A stretch of DNA of 64,000 nucleotides. Origin: JAQTNA01 sp043743785. GTDB lineage: Bacteria; Pseudomonadota; Gammaproteobacteria; Burkholderiales; Rhodocyclaceae. The stretch covers positions 56,606 to 120,605 of the forward strand of contig JAYTVW010000038.1 of assembly GCA_043743785.1 (NCBI GenBank), written 5' to 3'. Below are positions 17,932 to 26,820 of this stretch, in pieces. How positions within the stretch are numbered: position 1 is the first letter of the stretch; the number at the start of each line of letters is the position of its first letter. The translations under genes and the position numbers were made by a program. The notes below the pieces were generated by a model, which had not been told where the DNA came from, searched no databases, and saw only the letters and a list, made by a program, of their open reading frames with translations.

Positions 17932-18660
17932 ATGGCTCAAGAATCCCCCACTTTCAGTCCGCTCTACCGGCAGATCAAGACCCTCATGCTGCAAGGGCTT
18001 GAAGCCGGGGAGTGGCGTCCCGGGGAGGGTATCCCGAGTGAAGCCGAGCTTGCCCAGCGCTTCAATGTAAGCCAGGGCACGGTGCGCAAGGCCATCGACG
18101 AGATGGCGGCGGAAAACCTCCTGGTCAGGAAGCAGGGCAAGGGGACGTTCGTGGCGACCCACAACGACCCCCACAATGCCTTTCGCTTCCTGCGCCTGGC
18201 GCCCGTGGATGGGGCCGTCGTGGTGCCGAAAAGCGTTCCCCTGGAATGCTGGCGGGCCAAGGCGGGGCAGGAGGCGGCACGTACCCTGCAAATTGAGCCG
18301 GGCGCTCCTATCGTGATCGTGCGGCGCCTGCTGACCTATGCGAACAAGCCGGTGGTGGTGGATGAGATCTACCTGCCGGGCGAGAACTTCCCCGGACTGA
18401 GTCTGGAAGTGCTGCAGGACTACAAGGGTTCGCTCTACAGCCTGTTCGAGAACCGCTTTGGTGTCCGCATGATCCGTGCCGATGAGCGCATTCGTGCGGT
18501 GGCGGCGGATCGCGGCAGCGCCGAGGTGCTGCAGGTGGCGGAAGGCTCGCCCCTGTTGCTGGTTGAGCGGGTGGCCTATACCTATGGCGACAAGCCGGTG
18601 GAGTGGCGCCGGGGCCTGTATTCGACGGCCTCCTACTTCTATCACAACGAGCTGGGGTAG
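17932..18660 (+). CDS. GntR/HutC-family transcriptional regulator
   Basis: A 242-residue repressor-type regulator. The N-terminal winged helix (about 10-75) reads PSEAELAQRFNVSQGTVRKA with the wing LLVRKQGKGTFVA. The C-terminal UTRA effector domain (about 95-235) ends LLLVERVAYTYGDKPVEWRR. The start at 17932 begins MAQESPTFSPLYRQI, normal for the family. It sits between divergent mdh and the sdhCDAB operon, so it is a strong candidate for TCA-cycle control, probably sensing an organic acid. An AT-rich palindrome lies in its own promoter. Ligand and targets are not known from sequence. Confidence 0.88.
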   Translation: MAQESPTFSPLYRQIKTLMLQGLEAGEWRPGEGIPSEAELAQRFNVSQGTVRKAIDEMAAENLLVRKQGKGTFVATHNDPHNAFRFLRLAPVDGAVVVPKSVPLECWRAKAGQEAARTLQIEPGAPIVIVRRLLTYANKPVVVDEIYLPGENFPGLSLEVLQDYKGSLYSLFENRFGVRMIRADERIRAVAADRGSAEVLQVAEGSPLLLVERVAYTYGDKPVEWRRGLYSTASYFYHNELG

Positions 18661-18729
18661 CCGAGCTGCCCATGCCGACATGGTCGGGTGTGCGGGGTGT
18701 TTGTACTTATCCCGGCATTAATCCGGCTT

Positions 18730-18757
18730 TTGTCAGTCTCGGGTAAGGGTATATAAT
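18730..18757 (+). promoter_or_regulatory. sigma-70 promoter of the sdh operon
   Basis: TTGTCA (18730-18735) and a consensus TATAAT (18752-18757) are spaced by 16 bp, 73 bp ahead of the sdhC ATG. It is the clearest housekeeping promoter in the window and predicts a leader of about 65 nt. Confidence 0.7.
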
Positions 18758-18829
18758 TATGGTTTCATGTCATAGCGCCAAGGCGGAGTGTTTCGGGCCG
18801 CGGCGGTGCACCAACGAGAGGTGAGTTCA

Positions 18830-19213
18830 ATGCCAGAGTTGACAAAAACAAGGCCGAAGTTTCTTAGTTTAGGGTTGATACGCTTGCCGCTTCCCGGCAT
18901 CGTGTCCATCCTTCACCGGATAAGCGGTGTAGGCCTGTTCCTGATGCTGCCCCTGATTCTCTGGCTCTTCGCCGCCAGTCTCGGCACGCCATCGTCTTTT
19001 GCTGATTTCAAGGGCGTGGTTGGCAATCCTCTGGTCAAGCTGTTCCTGCTGTTGCTCATGGCGGGGTATCTCTATCACTTCTGTGCCGGCATCCGCTTTC
19101 TGCTGCTGGATCTGCACAAGGGTATCGATCTGCCGGCTGCCCGTAAAAGTTCCGTCTATGTGCTGGTCGCGGCCGCTTTCCTGACCCTCATCATCGGGGT
19201 GAAACTATGGTAA
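18830..19213 (+). CDS. sdhC: succinate dehydrogenase cytochrome b556 subunit
   Basis: A 127-residue membrane anchor with three hydrophobic helices. It carries the quinone-site signature SILHRISGVGL near residue 25-35 and the haem-region His in YLYHFCAGIRFLLLD. With SdhD it anchors the flavoprotein and iron-sulfur subunits and reduces ubiquinone. The start at 18830 follows GAGAGGTGAG; 14 codons upstream are open but lack family character. The gene overlaps sdhD by 7 bp. A sigma-70 promoter lies 73 bp upstream. Confidence 0.95.
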   Translation: MPELTKTRPKFLSLGLIRLPLPGIVSILHRISGVGLFLMLPLILWLFAASLGTPSSFADFKGVVGNPLVKLFLLLLMAGYLYHFCAGIRFLLLDLHKGIDLPAARKSSVYVLVAAAFLTLIIGVKLW

Positions 19214-19554
19214 ATCGTCATGTTATCGGGGCCCACTACGGCCTGAAGGACTGGATGGCGCAACGTATCACGGCCGTCGTCATGGCGGCTTACACGTTGT
19301 TCTTCCTGGGTGCCCTCTTGGGTCTGGGTGAAGTGAATTACGAAAGCTGGCGTGCCCTGTTTTCCGGCGGCCTGGTCAAGTACTTCACCTTCATTTTCTT
19401 CATGAGCCTCTTCTACCATGTGTGGGTTGGGGTTCGCGATATTTTCATGGATTACGTCAAGCCGACCGGCGTGCGCCTGGTGCTGCATTCGGTGGTGATC
19501 CTGCTCCTCGTCGGCGATGCCGGCTGGGTCGCGCAAGTTCTGTGGAGGCTGTAA
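19207..19554 (+). CDS. sdhD: succinate dehydrogenase hydrophobic membrane anchor subunit
   Basis: A 115-residue protein with three membrane helices. It opens MVNRHVIGAHYGLKDWMAQR, typical for betaproteobacterial SdhD, and carries the His of helix two in SLFYHVWVGVRDIFMDY (haem/quinone region). It completes the membrane part of complex II together with SdhC. The start overlaps the sdhC end by 7 bp, indicating translational coupling, and sdhA begins 3 bp after its stop. Confidence 0.94.
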   Translation: MVNRHVIGAHYGLKDWMAQRITAVVMAAYTLFFLGALLGLGEVNYESWRALFSGGLVKYFTFIFFMSLFYHVWVGVRDIFMDYVKPTGVRLVLHSVVILLLVGDAGWVAQVLWRL

Positions 19555-19557
19555 GAA

Positions 19558-21345
19558 GTGAACGTCACGAAACGTAGCTTTGATGCGGTGATCGTCGGGG
19601 CCGGTGGTGCCGGTCTGCGCGCCGCCATTCAGTTGTCCGAGGCTGGCCTGAAGACAGCCGTGCTGTCCAAGGTCTTCCCGACCCGTTCCCACACCGTGGC
19701 CGCCCAGGGGGGCGTCGCGGCCTCCCTTGGTAATTCCGAGGAAGACCACTGGCACTGGCACATGTACGACACGGTCAAGGGTTCCGACTGGCTCGGGGAC
19801 CAGGACGCCATCGAATTCATGTGCCGCAAGGCCAGTGAAGTGGTGATCGAACTCGAACACTACGGCATGCCTTTCGACCGTCTGGACAGCGGCAAGATCT
19901 ATCAGCGCCCCTTCGGCGGCCACATGTCCAATTTCGGCGAAAAGCCCGTGCGTCGCTCCTGCGCTGCGGCTGACCGTACCGGTCACGCCATGCTGCACGC
20001 CATGTACCAGCGCAACGTCAAGGCCAACACCCAATTCTTCGTTGAATGGATGGCCCTGGACCTGATTCGCGACGTGGATGGCACGGTGCTGGGCGTTACC
20101 GCCATGGAAATGGAGACCGGCGAAGTCATGGTCTTCCAGGCCAAGACGACCTTGCTGGCCACCGGCGGTTCCGGTCGCATTTTCTACTCTTCCACCAATG
20201 CCTTCATCAACACCGGTGACGGCGTCGGCATGGCGGCCCGCGCAGGCGTGCCCCTGGAAGACATGGAATTCTGGCAGTTCCACCCCACCGGCGTGGCCGG
20301 TGCCGGCGTGCTGATCACCGAAGGCGTGCGCGGCGAAGGCGGTATCCTGCGCAACTCCAGTGGCGAGCGTTTCATGGAGCGCTATGCCCCGAACGCCAAG
20401 GACCTGGCTTCCCGTGACGTGGTTTCTCGCGCCATGGCGACGGAAATCAAGGAAGGTCGCGGCTGCGGCCCGAACAAGGATTTCGTGCTTCTGGACATCA
20501 CCCACCTGCCGCCGGAAACCATCATGAAGCGCCTGCCCGGTATTCACGAAATCGGCCTGCAGTTCGCCGGTGTGGATGCCCTGAAGGAGCCGATCCCGGT
20601 CGTACCGACCTGCCATTACATGATGGGCGGCATCCCGACCAATTACTCCGGCCGTGTCGTGGCGCCCCAGGGCGAAGACAAGGCCGTGCCGGTGCAGGGC
20701 TTGTACGCTGCTGGTGAATGTGCTTGTGCCTCCGTGCATGGCGCCAACCGCCTCGGTACCAACTCCCTGCTGGACCTCTTGGTGTTCGGCAAGTCGTCCG
20801 GCGAGACGATGGTGGAAGACATCAAGAAGATGCCGGCCTCCCAGCGGGATCTGCCGAAGAACGCTGCGGACGCTTCCCTGGCCCGCCTGGCGCGCCTGGA
20901 AAACCAGAAGGGCGGCACCAATGTGCACGAAGTCCGTCTGGCCATGCAGCGCACCATGCAGGACCATTGTGGCGTGTTCCGCTTCAAGGACATGATGGCC
21001 AAGGGCGTCGAACGGATTCTGGAAGTCGAAAAGCAGGTGCAGCAGACCGAGATCAAGGACAAGTCCAAGGTCTGGAACACGGCTCGCCTCGAAGCGCTGG
21101 AGCTGGACAACCTGATCGAAGTGGCCAAGGCCACCATGATTTCGGCCAACGCCCGCATGGAGTCCCGTGGCGCCCACGTGCGTGACGACTGCGTCGATTC
21201 CCCCGAGTTCCCGGATGGCCGCAAGGACAAGGAATGGCTCAAGCACACCCTGTGGCATCGTGACGGCAACCGTCTCGAGTACAAGCCGGTGGTCATGAAG
21301 CCGCTCACCGTGGATACCATCGAGCTGAAGAAGCGCGCGTACTAA
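19558..21345 (+). CDS. sdhA: succinate dehydrogenase flavoprotein subunit
   Basis: A 595-residue FAD subunit that oxidises succinate to fumarate on the cytoplasmic face. It has the FAD dinucleotide fold VIVGAGGAGLRAA, His45 of the covalent FAD site in RSHTVAAQGG, the active-site segment QFHPTGVAGAGVLITEG, and HGANRLGTNSLLD. It starts with GTG three bases after the sdhD stop. SdhE, encoded two genes downstream, is the expected flavinylation factor. Confidence 0.97.
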   Translation: MNVTKRSFDAVIVGAGGAGLRAAIQLSEAGLKTAVLSKVFPTRSHTVAAQGGVAASLGNSEEDHWHWHMYDTVKGSDWLGDQDAIEFMCRKASEVVIELEHYGMPFDRLDSGKIYQRPFGGHMSNFGEKPVRRSCAAADRTGHAMLHAMYQRNVKANTQFFVEWMALDLIRDVDGTVLGVTAMEMETGEVMVFQAKTTLLATGGSGRIFYSSTNAFINTGDGVGMAARAGVPLEDMEFWQFHPTGVAGAGVLITEGVRGEGGILRNSSGERFMERYAPNAKDLASRDVVSRAMATEIKEGRGCGPNKDFVLLDITHLPPETIMKRLPGIHEIGLQFAGVDALKEPIPVVPTCHYMMGGIPTNYSGRVVAPQGEDKAVPVQGLYAAGECACASVHGANRLGTNSLLDLLVFGKSSGETMVEDIKKMPASQRDLPKNAADASLARLARLENQKGGTNVHEVRLAMQRTMQDHCGVFRFKDMMAKGVERILEVEKQVQQTEIKDKSKVWNTARLEALELDNLIEVAKATMISANARMESRGAHVRDDCVDSPEFPDGRKDKEWLKHTLWHRDGNRLEYKPVVMKPLTVDTIELKKRAY

Positions 21346-21360
21346 GGAGATTGGACTAGC

Positions 21361-22065
21361 ATGGCTACCGTGAAGTTTTCTGTTTACCGCTACGATCCGG
21401 ACAAGGACGACAAGCCCTATATGCAGGACATCGAGGTTGAACTCGAGCCCTCCGATCGTAAGCTGCTGGATGGTCTGGTCAAGCTGAAGGCCAAGGATGA
21501 TTCCATCGCCTTCCGCCGTTCCTGCCGTGAAGGTGTGTGTGGCTCGGATGCGATGAATATCAATGGCAAGAACGGCCTGGCCTGTCTTACCGAGATTTCC
21601 GATCTGACCCAGCCCATCGCCATTCGTCCGATGCCTGGCCTGCCGGTGGTCCGCGACTTGATCGTGGACATGACCCAGTTCTTCAAGCAGTACCACTCCA
21701 TCACCCCGTACCTGATCAACAACGATCCGGCACCGGAGAAGGAGCGCCTGCAGTCCCCGGAAGATCGGGAAGAGTTGAACGGCTTGTACGAATGTATCTT
21801 GTGCGCCTGCTGTTCCACGGCGTGCCCGTCATTCTGGTGGAATCCGGACAAGTTCGTTGGACCAAGTGGTCTGCTGAACGCCTATCGCTTCATCGCCGAT
21901 ACGCGGGATCAGGCTATCAACGAGCGTCTGGATAACCTGGAAGATCCGTACCGGCTGTTCCGTTGCCATACGATCATGAATTGCGTCGATGTCTGCCCGA
22001 AGCATTTGAATCCGACCAAGGCAATCGGCAAGATCAAGGATCTGATGGTGAAGCGCGCAGTATGA
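21361..22065 (+). CDS. sdhB: succinate dehydrogenase iron-sulfur subunit
   Basis: A 234-residue three-cluster electron-transfer subunit. The [2Fe-2S] ligands are in SCREGVCGSDAMNI and the later GLAC; the [4Fe-4S] and [3Fe-4S] ligands are in CILCACCSTACPSFWW and CHTIMNCVDVCPKHLNP. It links the FAD of SdhA to the quinone site. AAGGAG stands 14 bp ahead of the ATG. Its stop overlaps the start of sdhE (ATGA). Confidence 0.97.
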   Translation: MATVKFSVYRYDPDKDDKPYMQDIEVELEPSDRKLLDGLVKLKAKDDSIAFRRSCREGVCGSDAMNINGKNGLACLTEISDLTQPIAIRPMPGLPVVRDLIVDMTQFFKQYHSITPYLINNDPAPEKERLQSPEDREELNGLYECILCACCSTACPSFWWNPDKFVGPSGLLNAYRFIADTRDQAINERLDNLEDPYRLFRCHTIMNCVDVCPKHLNPTKAIGKIKDLMVKRAV

Positions 22066-22319
22066 CCGGAGTTACCGGTCAGCAAGATTTGAACCGGGGC
22101 AGGTTGCGCTGGCAATGCCGGCGCGCCCTGCTGGAACTCGATATCGTTTTCACCCGGTTTCTCGCAAAAGATTTTGATTCACTGGATGAACAGGGGCTTG
22201 CGGCGCTTGCCGAGCTTCTCGCCTATGAAGATCATGACCTGTGGCAGGTGGTCAGCGGTCGCATGGCGTGTGAGCAGGCGCATTTGAGAGGCATGGTCGA
22301 CTTGCTGCGCGCTTCCTGA
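22062..22319 (+). CDS. sdhE: FAD assembly factor SdhE
   Basis: An 85-residue helical protein of the SdhE/YgfY family, needed for covalent flavinylation of SdhA. The start overlaps the sdhB stop by ATGA. The signature region reads CRRALLELDIVFTRF: Arg21, Ala22, Glu25. In the family motif RGxxE the second position is normally Gly, so this copy has a Gly-to-Ala change at a residue known to matter in E. coli SdhE. The rest (LAELLAYEDHDLWQVVSG) is standard, so I judge it functional. It is followed after 56 bp by gltA. Confidence 0.93.
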   Translation: MTGVTGQQDLNRGRLRWQCRRALLELDIVFTRFLAKDFDSLDEQGLAALAELLAYEDHDLWQVVSGRMACEQAHLRGMVDLLRAS

Positions 22320-22337
22320 GCGCAAGGCAGTTGGGCC

Positions 22338-22358
22338 TGCCAAATTATTGACTTGGCA
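22338..22358. promoter_or_regulatory. TGCCAA-N9-TTGGCA inverted repeat ahead of gltA
   Basis: Perfect 6-bp arms around a 9-bp spacer, centred about 28 bp before the gltA start. The spacing fits a dimeric regulator site or a short RNA hairpin. Nothing further supports it. Confidence 0.3.
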
Positions 22359-22375
22359 ATGAAACAGGGACGCAC

Positions 22376-23668
22376 ATGACTACGCAACGTACGGCTACTT
22401 TCAAGCTTGATGACACCACGGTCGAATTTCCGGTCCTGACCGGCACGATTGGCCCGGATGTGGTCGATATCCGTTCGCTCTACGGCAAGACCGGCGCCTT
22501 CACCTTCGATCCTGGCTTCATGTCCACGGGCAGCTGCAAGTCCGCCATCACCTACATCGATGGTGACAAGGGCGAACTGCTGTACCGCGGCTACCCCATC
22601 GAACAACTGGCGGTGAACTGCGACTTCCTGGAAGTCTGCCAACTGCTGCTGACGGGCGAACTGCCCAATGCGGCTGACAAGGCCAAGTTCGCCAGCACCA
22701 TCAAGAATCACACGATGGTGCATGAACAACTGACCCGCTTCCTGCAAGGTTTCCGTCGCGACGCCCACCCCATGGCCATGTTGGTCGGCGTGGTTGGCGC
22801 CCTGTCCGCCTTCTACCACGACGCCATGGACATCAGCGACGAAGCCCATCGCTCCGTGTCGGCCAACCGCCTGATCGCCAAGCTACCCACCATCGTTGCG
22901 ATGGTGTACAAGTATGGTCAAGGCCAGCCCTTCATGTTCCCCCGCAACGACCTCTCCTATTCGGCCAACTTCATGCATATGATGTTCGGCACGCCCTGCG
23001 AGAAGTACGAGCCGAACCCGGTGCTGGTGCGCGCGCTGGATCGCATCCTGATCCTGCACGCCGATCACGAACAGAACGCCTCCACCTCCACGGTGCGTCT
23101 GGCCGGTTCCTCCGGTGCCAACCCCTTCGCCTGTATTTCCGCCGGCATCGCCTGCCTGTGGGGTCCGGCCCACGGTGGTGCCAATGAAGCCTGCCTGCAG
23201 ATGCTGGAAGAAATCGGTGACGTGTCCCGCGTGCAGGAATACATTGCCCGCGCCAAGGACAAGAACGACAGCTTCAAGCTGATGGGTTTTGGCCACCGCG
23301 TGTACAAGAACTTCGACCCGCGCGCCAAGCTCATGCAGGAAACCTGCCGCGAAGTGCTGCTGGAACTGGGCCTGGAAAATGACCCCCTGTTCAAGCTGGC
23401 CATGGAACTGGAAAAGATCGCCCTGGAAGACGACTACTTCGTTTCTAAGAAGCTCTATCCGAACGTGGACTTCTATTCCGGCATCGTGCAACGCGCCCTG
23501 GGCATCCCGACGCAATTGTTCACCGGCATCTTCGCCCTGGCCCGCACCGTGGGCTGGATCGCGCAGTGGAACGAAATGATCTCCGAAACCGACCAGAAGA
23601 TCGGTCGTCCGCGCCAGCTCTACATCGGCGCCCCCCGTCGTGACGTGCAAGCCATCGACAAGCGCTAA
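22376..23668 (+). CDS. gltA: citrate synthase
   Basis: A 430-residue type II (hexameric, NADH-sensitive family) citrate synthase, condensing oxaloacetate and acetyl-CoA. It has the N-terminal domain with GFMSTGSCKSAITYIDGDKG, the active-site His regions LILHADHEQNAST and GPAHGGANEA, MGFGHRVYKNFDPRA, and the catalytic Asp in NVDFYSGIVQ. The length is typical. It follows sdhE by 56 bp on the same strand and is followed by a terminator hairpin, so the sdh-gltA transcript probably ends here. Confidence 0.97.
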   Translation: MTTQRTATFKLDDTTVEFPVLTGTIGPDVVDIRSLYGKTGAFTFDPGFMSTGSCKSAITYIDGDKGELLYRGYPIEQLAVNCDFLEVCQLLLTGELPNAADKAKFASTIKNHTMVHEQLTRFLQGFRRDAHPMAMLVGVVGALSAFYHDAMDISDEAHRSVSANRLIAKLPTIVAMVYKYGQGQPFMFPRNDLSYSANFMHMMFGTPCEKYEPNPVLVRALDRILILHADHEQNASTSTVRLAGSSGANPFACISAGIACLWGPAHGGANEACLQMLEEIGDVSRVQEYIARAKDKNDSFKLMGFGHRVYKNFDPRAKLMQETCREVLLELGLENDPLFKLAMELEKIALEDDYFVSKKLYPNVDFYSGIVQRALGIPTQLFTGIFALARTVGWIAQWNEMISETDQKIGRPRQLYIGAPRRDVQAIDKR

Positions 23669-23721
23669 GTAAGTTGAACACTGACGCGAGTCGGGGAGAG
23701 AACCGGCCTTAGCGAAGAAAC

Positions 23722-23770
23722 AGCAGAATGCGGACGGAGCCCAGTGGCTCCGCCCCGTTCTGCTTTTTTT
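23722..23770 (+). terminator. rho-independent terminator after gltA
   Basis: Arms AGCAGAA ... CGGAGCC and GGCTCCG ... TTCTGCT form an interrupted stem around CAGT, followed by seven T. It splits sdhCDABE-gltA from sucAB-lpd. Confidence 0.85.
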
Positions 23771-23840
23771 GCGCCCAGCCGTGCTACGCCGCGTCGACAA
23801 AACACCCAACAGCACATAAAACACACCAAAGGTGCAAAGA

Positions 23841-26672
23841 ATGAAAGAGATGTTGAGCAATTCCCATTTGTTCGGCAGCAATGCCCCCTTCGTGGAAGAA
23901 CTCTACGAAAACTATCTGGGCAACCCTGCATCGGTCGACGACACGTGGCGCGACTATTTCGACCAGCTTCAGAACACGGGCTCCGGCCATGACGTGCCTC
24001 ACGCCCCGGTTGTCGCGGCCTTTGAAGCCCGCGCCAAGCTGGGTCCGGTGCGCACCGTGTCTGCCGCCAGCACCACCGGCGCCAAGGACAAGCAGGCCGC
24101 CGTCCTGCAGATCATCAATGCCTACCGTTTCCTGGGGGATCGCTGGGCCGATCTGGATCCCTTGAAGCGCACCGAGCGTCCGAATCAGGTTGAACTTGAT
24201 CCGGCCCACTACGGGTTCACCGAAGCCGACCTGAACGAGAAGTTCAGCACCGGTTCTTTCGTCTTCGGCGGCGATAACCATGCCACCCTGCGGGAAATCC
24301 TCGAAGCCCTGCGCCAGACCTATTGCAGCAAGATCGGCGCCGAGTACATGTACATGAGCGAGACGGTGCAGAAGCGCTGGATCCAGGCCCGCCTGGAATC
24401 CATCCGCGCCTCCGACTCGCCCTCCGCCGACAAGAAGAAGCGCCTGCTGGAACGCCTGACTGCCGCCGAAACCCTGGAGCGTTACCTCCACACCCGTTAC
24501 GTCGGCCAGAAGCGCTTCTCCCTGGAAGGCGGTGAAAGCTTGATCGTCGCCATGGACGAGTTGATCAACGTCGGTGGCACCCTGGGCGTCCAGGAGCTGG
24601 TCATCGGCATGGCCCACCGCGGCCGCCTGAACGTGCTGGTGAACACCCTGGGCAAGTCCCCCAGCATCTTGTTCGCTGAATTCGAAGGCAAGAAGAAGTC
24701 CGACCTGTCCGCTGGTGACGTCAAGTACCACATGGGTTACTCAAGCGATGTGGGCACGCCGGGCGGTCCGGTGCACCTGACCCTGGCTTTCAACCCCTCC
24801 CACCTGGAAATCATCAACCCCGTGGTGGAAGGTTCCGTCTATGCGCGCCAGTTGCGCCGCAACGACACGGCCAAGACCCAGGTCATCCCGGTGCTGATCC
24901 ATGGCGACTCCGCCGTGGCCGGCCAGGGCGTGAACCAGGAAATGCTGAACTTTGCCCAGACCCGCGGTTATGGCTGCGGCGGCACGGTGCACATCGTGGT
25001 GAACAATCAGATCGGTTTCACCACCTCCGATCCCCGCGATTACCGTTCCTCCCTTTACTGCACGGACATCTTCAAGATGGCCGAGGCACCGATTTTCCAC
25101 GTCAATGGCGACGATCCGGAAGCCGTGGCCTTCGTTACCCGTCTGGCCCTGGAATTCCGCCAGGAGTTCAAGAAGGACGTGGTTATCGACATCGTCTGCT
25201 ACCGCAAGCTCGGCCACAACGAGCAGGACGAGCCTATGGTGACCCAGCCCCTGATGTACAAGAAGGTGCAGAAGCATCCCGGTACTCGCAAGCTCTACGG
25301 TGACAAGCTGGTGGCTCAGGGCGTGCTGCCCGCCGACGGCCCGGATGCCATCATTGCAGATTTCCGCGCCCACCTGGATCGGGGCGAGCTGCTCTACAAC
25401 CCGGTGCTGTCCGACTTCAAGCGTTCCTACGCTTCCGACTGGAAGCCCTACCTGACGAAGACCTACATCGAAACCTGGGACACCACCGTGCCCACGGCCG
25501 AGCTGCAGCGCCTCTCCGAGCGTCTGACGACCTTGCCGGAAGGCTTCACCCTGCATTCCCGCGTCAAGAAGATCGTGGAAGACCGCCGCGCCATGGGCGA
25601 AGGCAAGCTGCCGGTGGACTGGGGCATGGGTGAAAACCTGGCCTACGCAACCCTCTTGGCCTCCGGCTACGGTATTCGGATTTCTGGTGAAGACGTGGGT
25701 CGTGGCACCTTCTTCCACCGCCATGCCGCCATGCATGACCAGAACCGGGATCGCTGGCACGAAGGTACCTACCTGCCCCTGCAGCACATCCAGGAGCATC
25801 AGCCCAAGTTCCAGTGTTTCGACTCCGTGCTGTCCGAAGAAGCCGTCATGGCCTTCGAGTACGGCTACGCCACCACCGAACCGGACGAGCTGATCGTTTG
25901 GGAAGGCCAGTTCGGCGACTTCGCCAATGGCGCCCAGGTGGTCATCGACCAGTTCATTTCCTCCGGCGAAGCCAAGTGGGGCCGGGGTTGCGGTCTGGTG
26001 CTGCTCTTGCCCCACGGCTACGAAGGCCAGGGTCCGGAACACTCGTCCGCCCGGCTTGAGCGCTACATGCAAGCCTGTGCCGAGATGAACATGGAAGTGT
26101 GCGTGCCGTCCAACGCTTCCCAGATCTTCCACCTGCTGCGTCGCCAGGGCCTGAGGAAGCAGCGCAAGCCCCTGGTCATCATGTCGCCCAAGTCCCTGCT
26201 GCGCCACAAGGACGCCACGTCCAGCCTGGACGATCTGGCCAATGGCGAGTTCAAGCGCGTCATCGGCGAAGTGGATGATCTGGATCTGTCCGCCGTCAAG
26301 CGCGTCGTGCTGTGCTCCGGCAAGGTGTATTACGACCTGCTGGCGGCCCGTCGCGAAAAGGGCATCAAGGACATCGCCCTGGTGCGTATCGAGCAACTCT
26401 ATCCCTTCCCGGAAACGTCATTCGCGGCTGAAATCGCCAAGTACCCGAATGCCACGGAAATCGTGTGGTGCCAGGAAGAACCGCGCAACCAGGGCGCCTG
26501 GTACTGGTTCGCATCCCGTCAGCACTTGGTCAATCAGGTCGGTTCCGGTCAGCGTCTGCTGCTCGTGTCCCGTCCCGCCTCCGCCTCGCCGGCAGTGGGC
26601 TACCTGGCCAAGCACAACGAGCAACAGAAGAAGATCATTGAGTCCGCCCTGGGCCAGATCGAGTACGACTAA
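23841..26672 (+). CDS. sucA: 2-oxoglutarate dehydrogenase E1 component
   Basis: A 943-residue thiamine-diphosphate enzyme that decarboxylates 2-oxoglutarate and passes the succinyl group to the lipoyl arm of SucB. It opens MKEMLSNSHLFGSNAPFVEE. Landmarks are the motif IGMAHRGRLNVLVN, the ThDP/Mg site HGDSAVAGQGVNQE ... VNNQIGFTT, HVNGDDPEAVAF, and the C-terminal transketolase-type half with GRGTFFHRHA. ATG 23841 is preferred to the in-frame GTG three codons earlier, because AAAGGTG then serves as ribosome binding site. A terminator upstream suggests its own promoter. Confidence 0.97.
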   Translation: MKEMLSNSHLFGSNAPFVEELYENYLGNPASVDDTWRDYFDQLQNTGSGHDVPHAPVVAAFEARAKLGPVRTVSAASTTGAKDKQAAVLQIINAYRFLGDRWADLDPLKRTERPNQVELDPAHYGFTEADLNEKFSTGSFVFGGDNHATLREILEALRQTYCSKIGAEYMYMSETVQKRWIQARLESIRASDSPSADKKKRLLERLTAAETLERYLHTRYVGQKRFSLEGGESLIVAMDELINVGGTLGVQELVIGMAHRGRLNVLVNTLGKSPSILFAEFEGKKKSDLSAGDVKYHMGYSSDVGTPGGPVHLTLAFNPSHLEIINPVVEGSVYARQLRRNDTAKTQVIPVLIHGDSAVAGQGVNQEMLNFAQTRGYGCGGTVHIVVNNQIGFTTSDPRDYRSSLYCTDIFKMAEAPIFHVNGDDPEAVAFVTRLALEFRQEFKKDVVIDIVCYRKLGHNEQDEPMVTQPLMYKKVQKHPGTRKLYGDKLVAQGVLPADGPDAIIADFRAHLDRGELLYNPVLSDFKRSYASDWKPYLTKTYIETWDTTVPTAELQRLSERLTTLPEGFTLHSRVKKIVEDRRAMGEGKLPVDWGMGENLAYATLLASGYGIRISGEDVGRGTFFHRHAAMHDQNRDRWHEGTYLPLQHIQEHQPKFQCFDSVLSEEAVMAFEYGYATTEPDELIVWEGQFGDFANGAQVVIDQFISSGEAKWGRGCGLVLLLPHGYEGQGPEHSSARLERYMQACAEMNMEVCVPSNASQIFHLLRRQGLRKQRKPLVIMSPKSLLRHKDATSSLDDLANGEFKRVIGEVDDLDLSAVKRVVLCSGKVYYDLLAARREKGIKDIALVRIEQLYPFPETSFAAEIAKYPNATEIVWCQEEPRNQGAWYWFASRQHLVNQVGSGQRLLLVSRPASASPAVGYLAKHNEQQKKIIESALGQIEYD

Positions 26673-26820
26673 AAGGTCTGGGGAGCTTCTCCCCAGTGGG
26701 GAATTGGCGCCAGGCCTGTTTCCCACCCAGCCCCTCTTCCGTCCGCGGGCGAGGGGCGTGTTGTGAGTTGGCTTACGCGACTTTTGTAAATTGAAACCGA
26801 CAAGAAAACCGGGAGAGAAC

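Noticed and set aside
19156..21696. An 846-codon open frame antisense to the sdh genes
   Set aside because: It is a GC-driven shadow of sdhD, sdhA and sdhB, which carry all cofactor motifs. The translation is His/Gly/Val-rich without family character.
23832..23840. GTG start for sucA at 23832
   Set aside because: That GTG overlaps the likely ribosome-binding AAAGGTG; ATG 23841 gives the family N-terminus.
26678..26757. Two GC hairpins after sucA as terminators
   Set aside because: Stems are good but neither is followed by a T run, and sucB follows on the same strand, so read-through with RNA structure is more likely.
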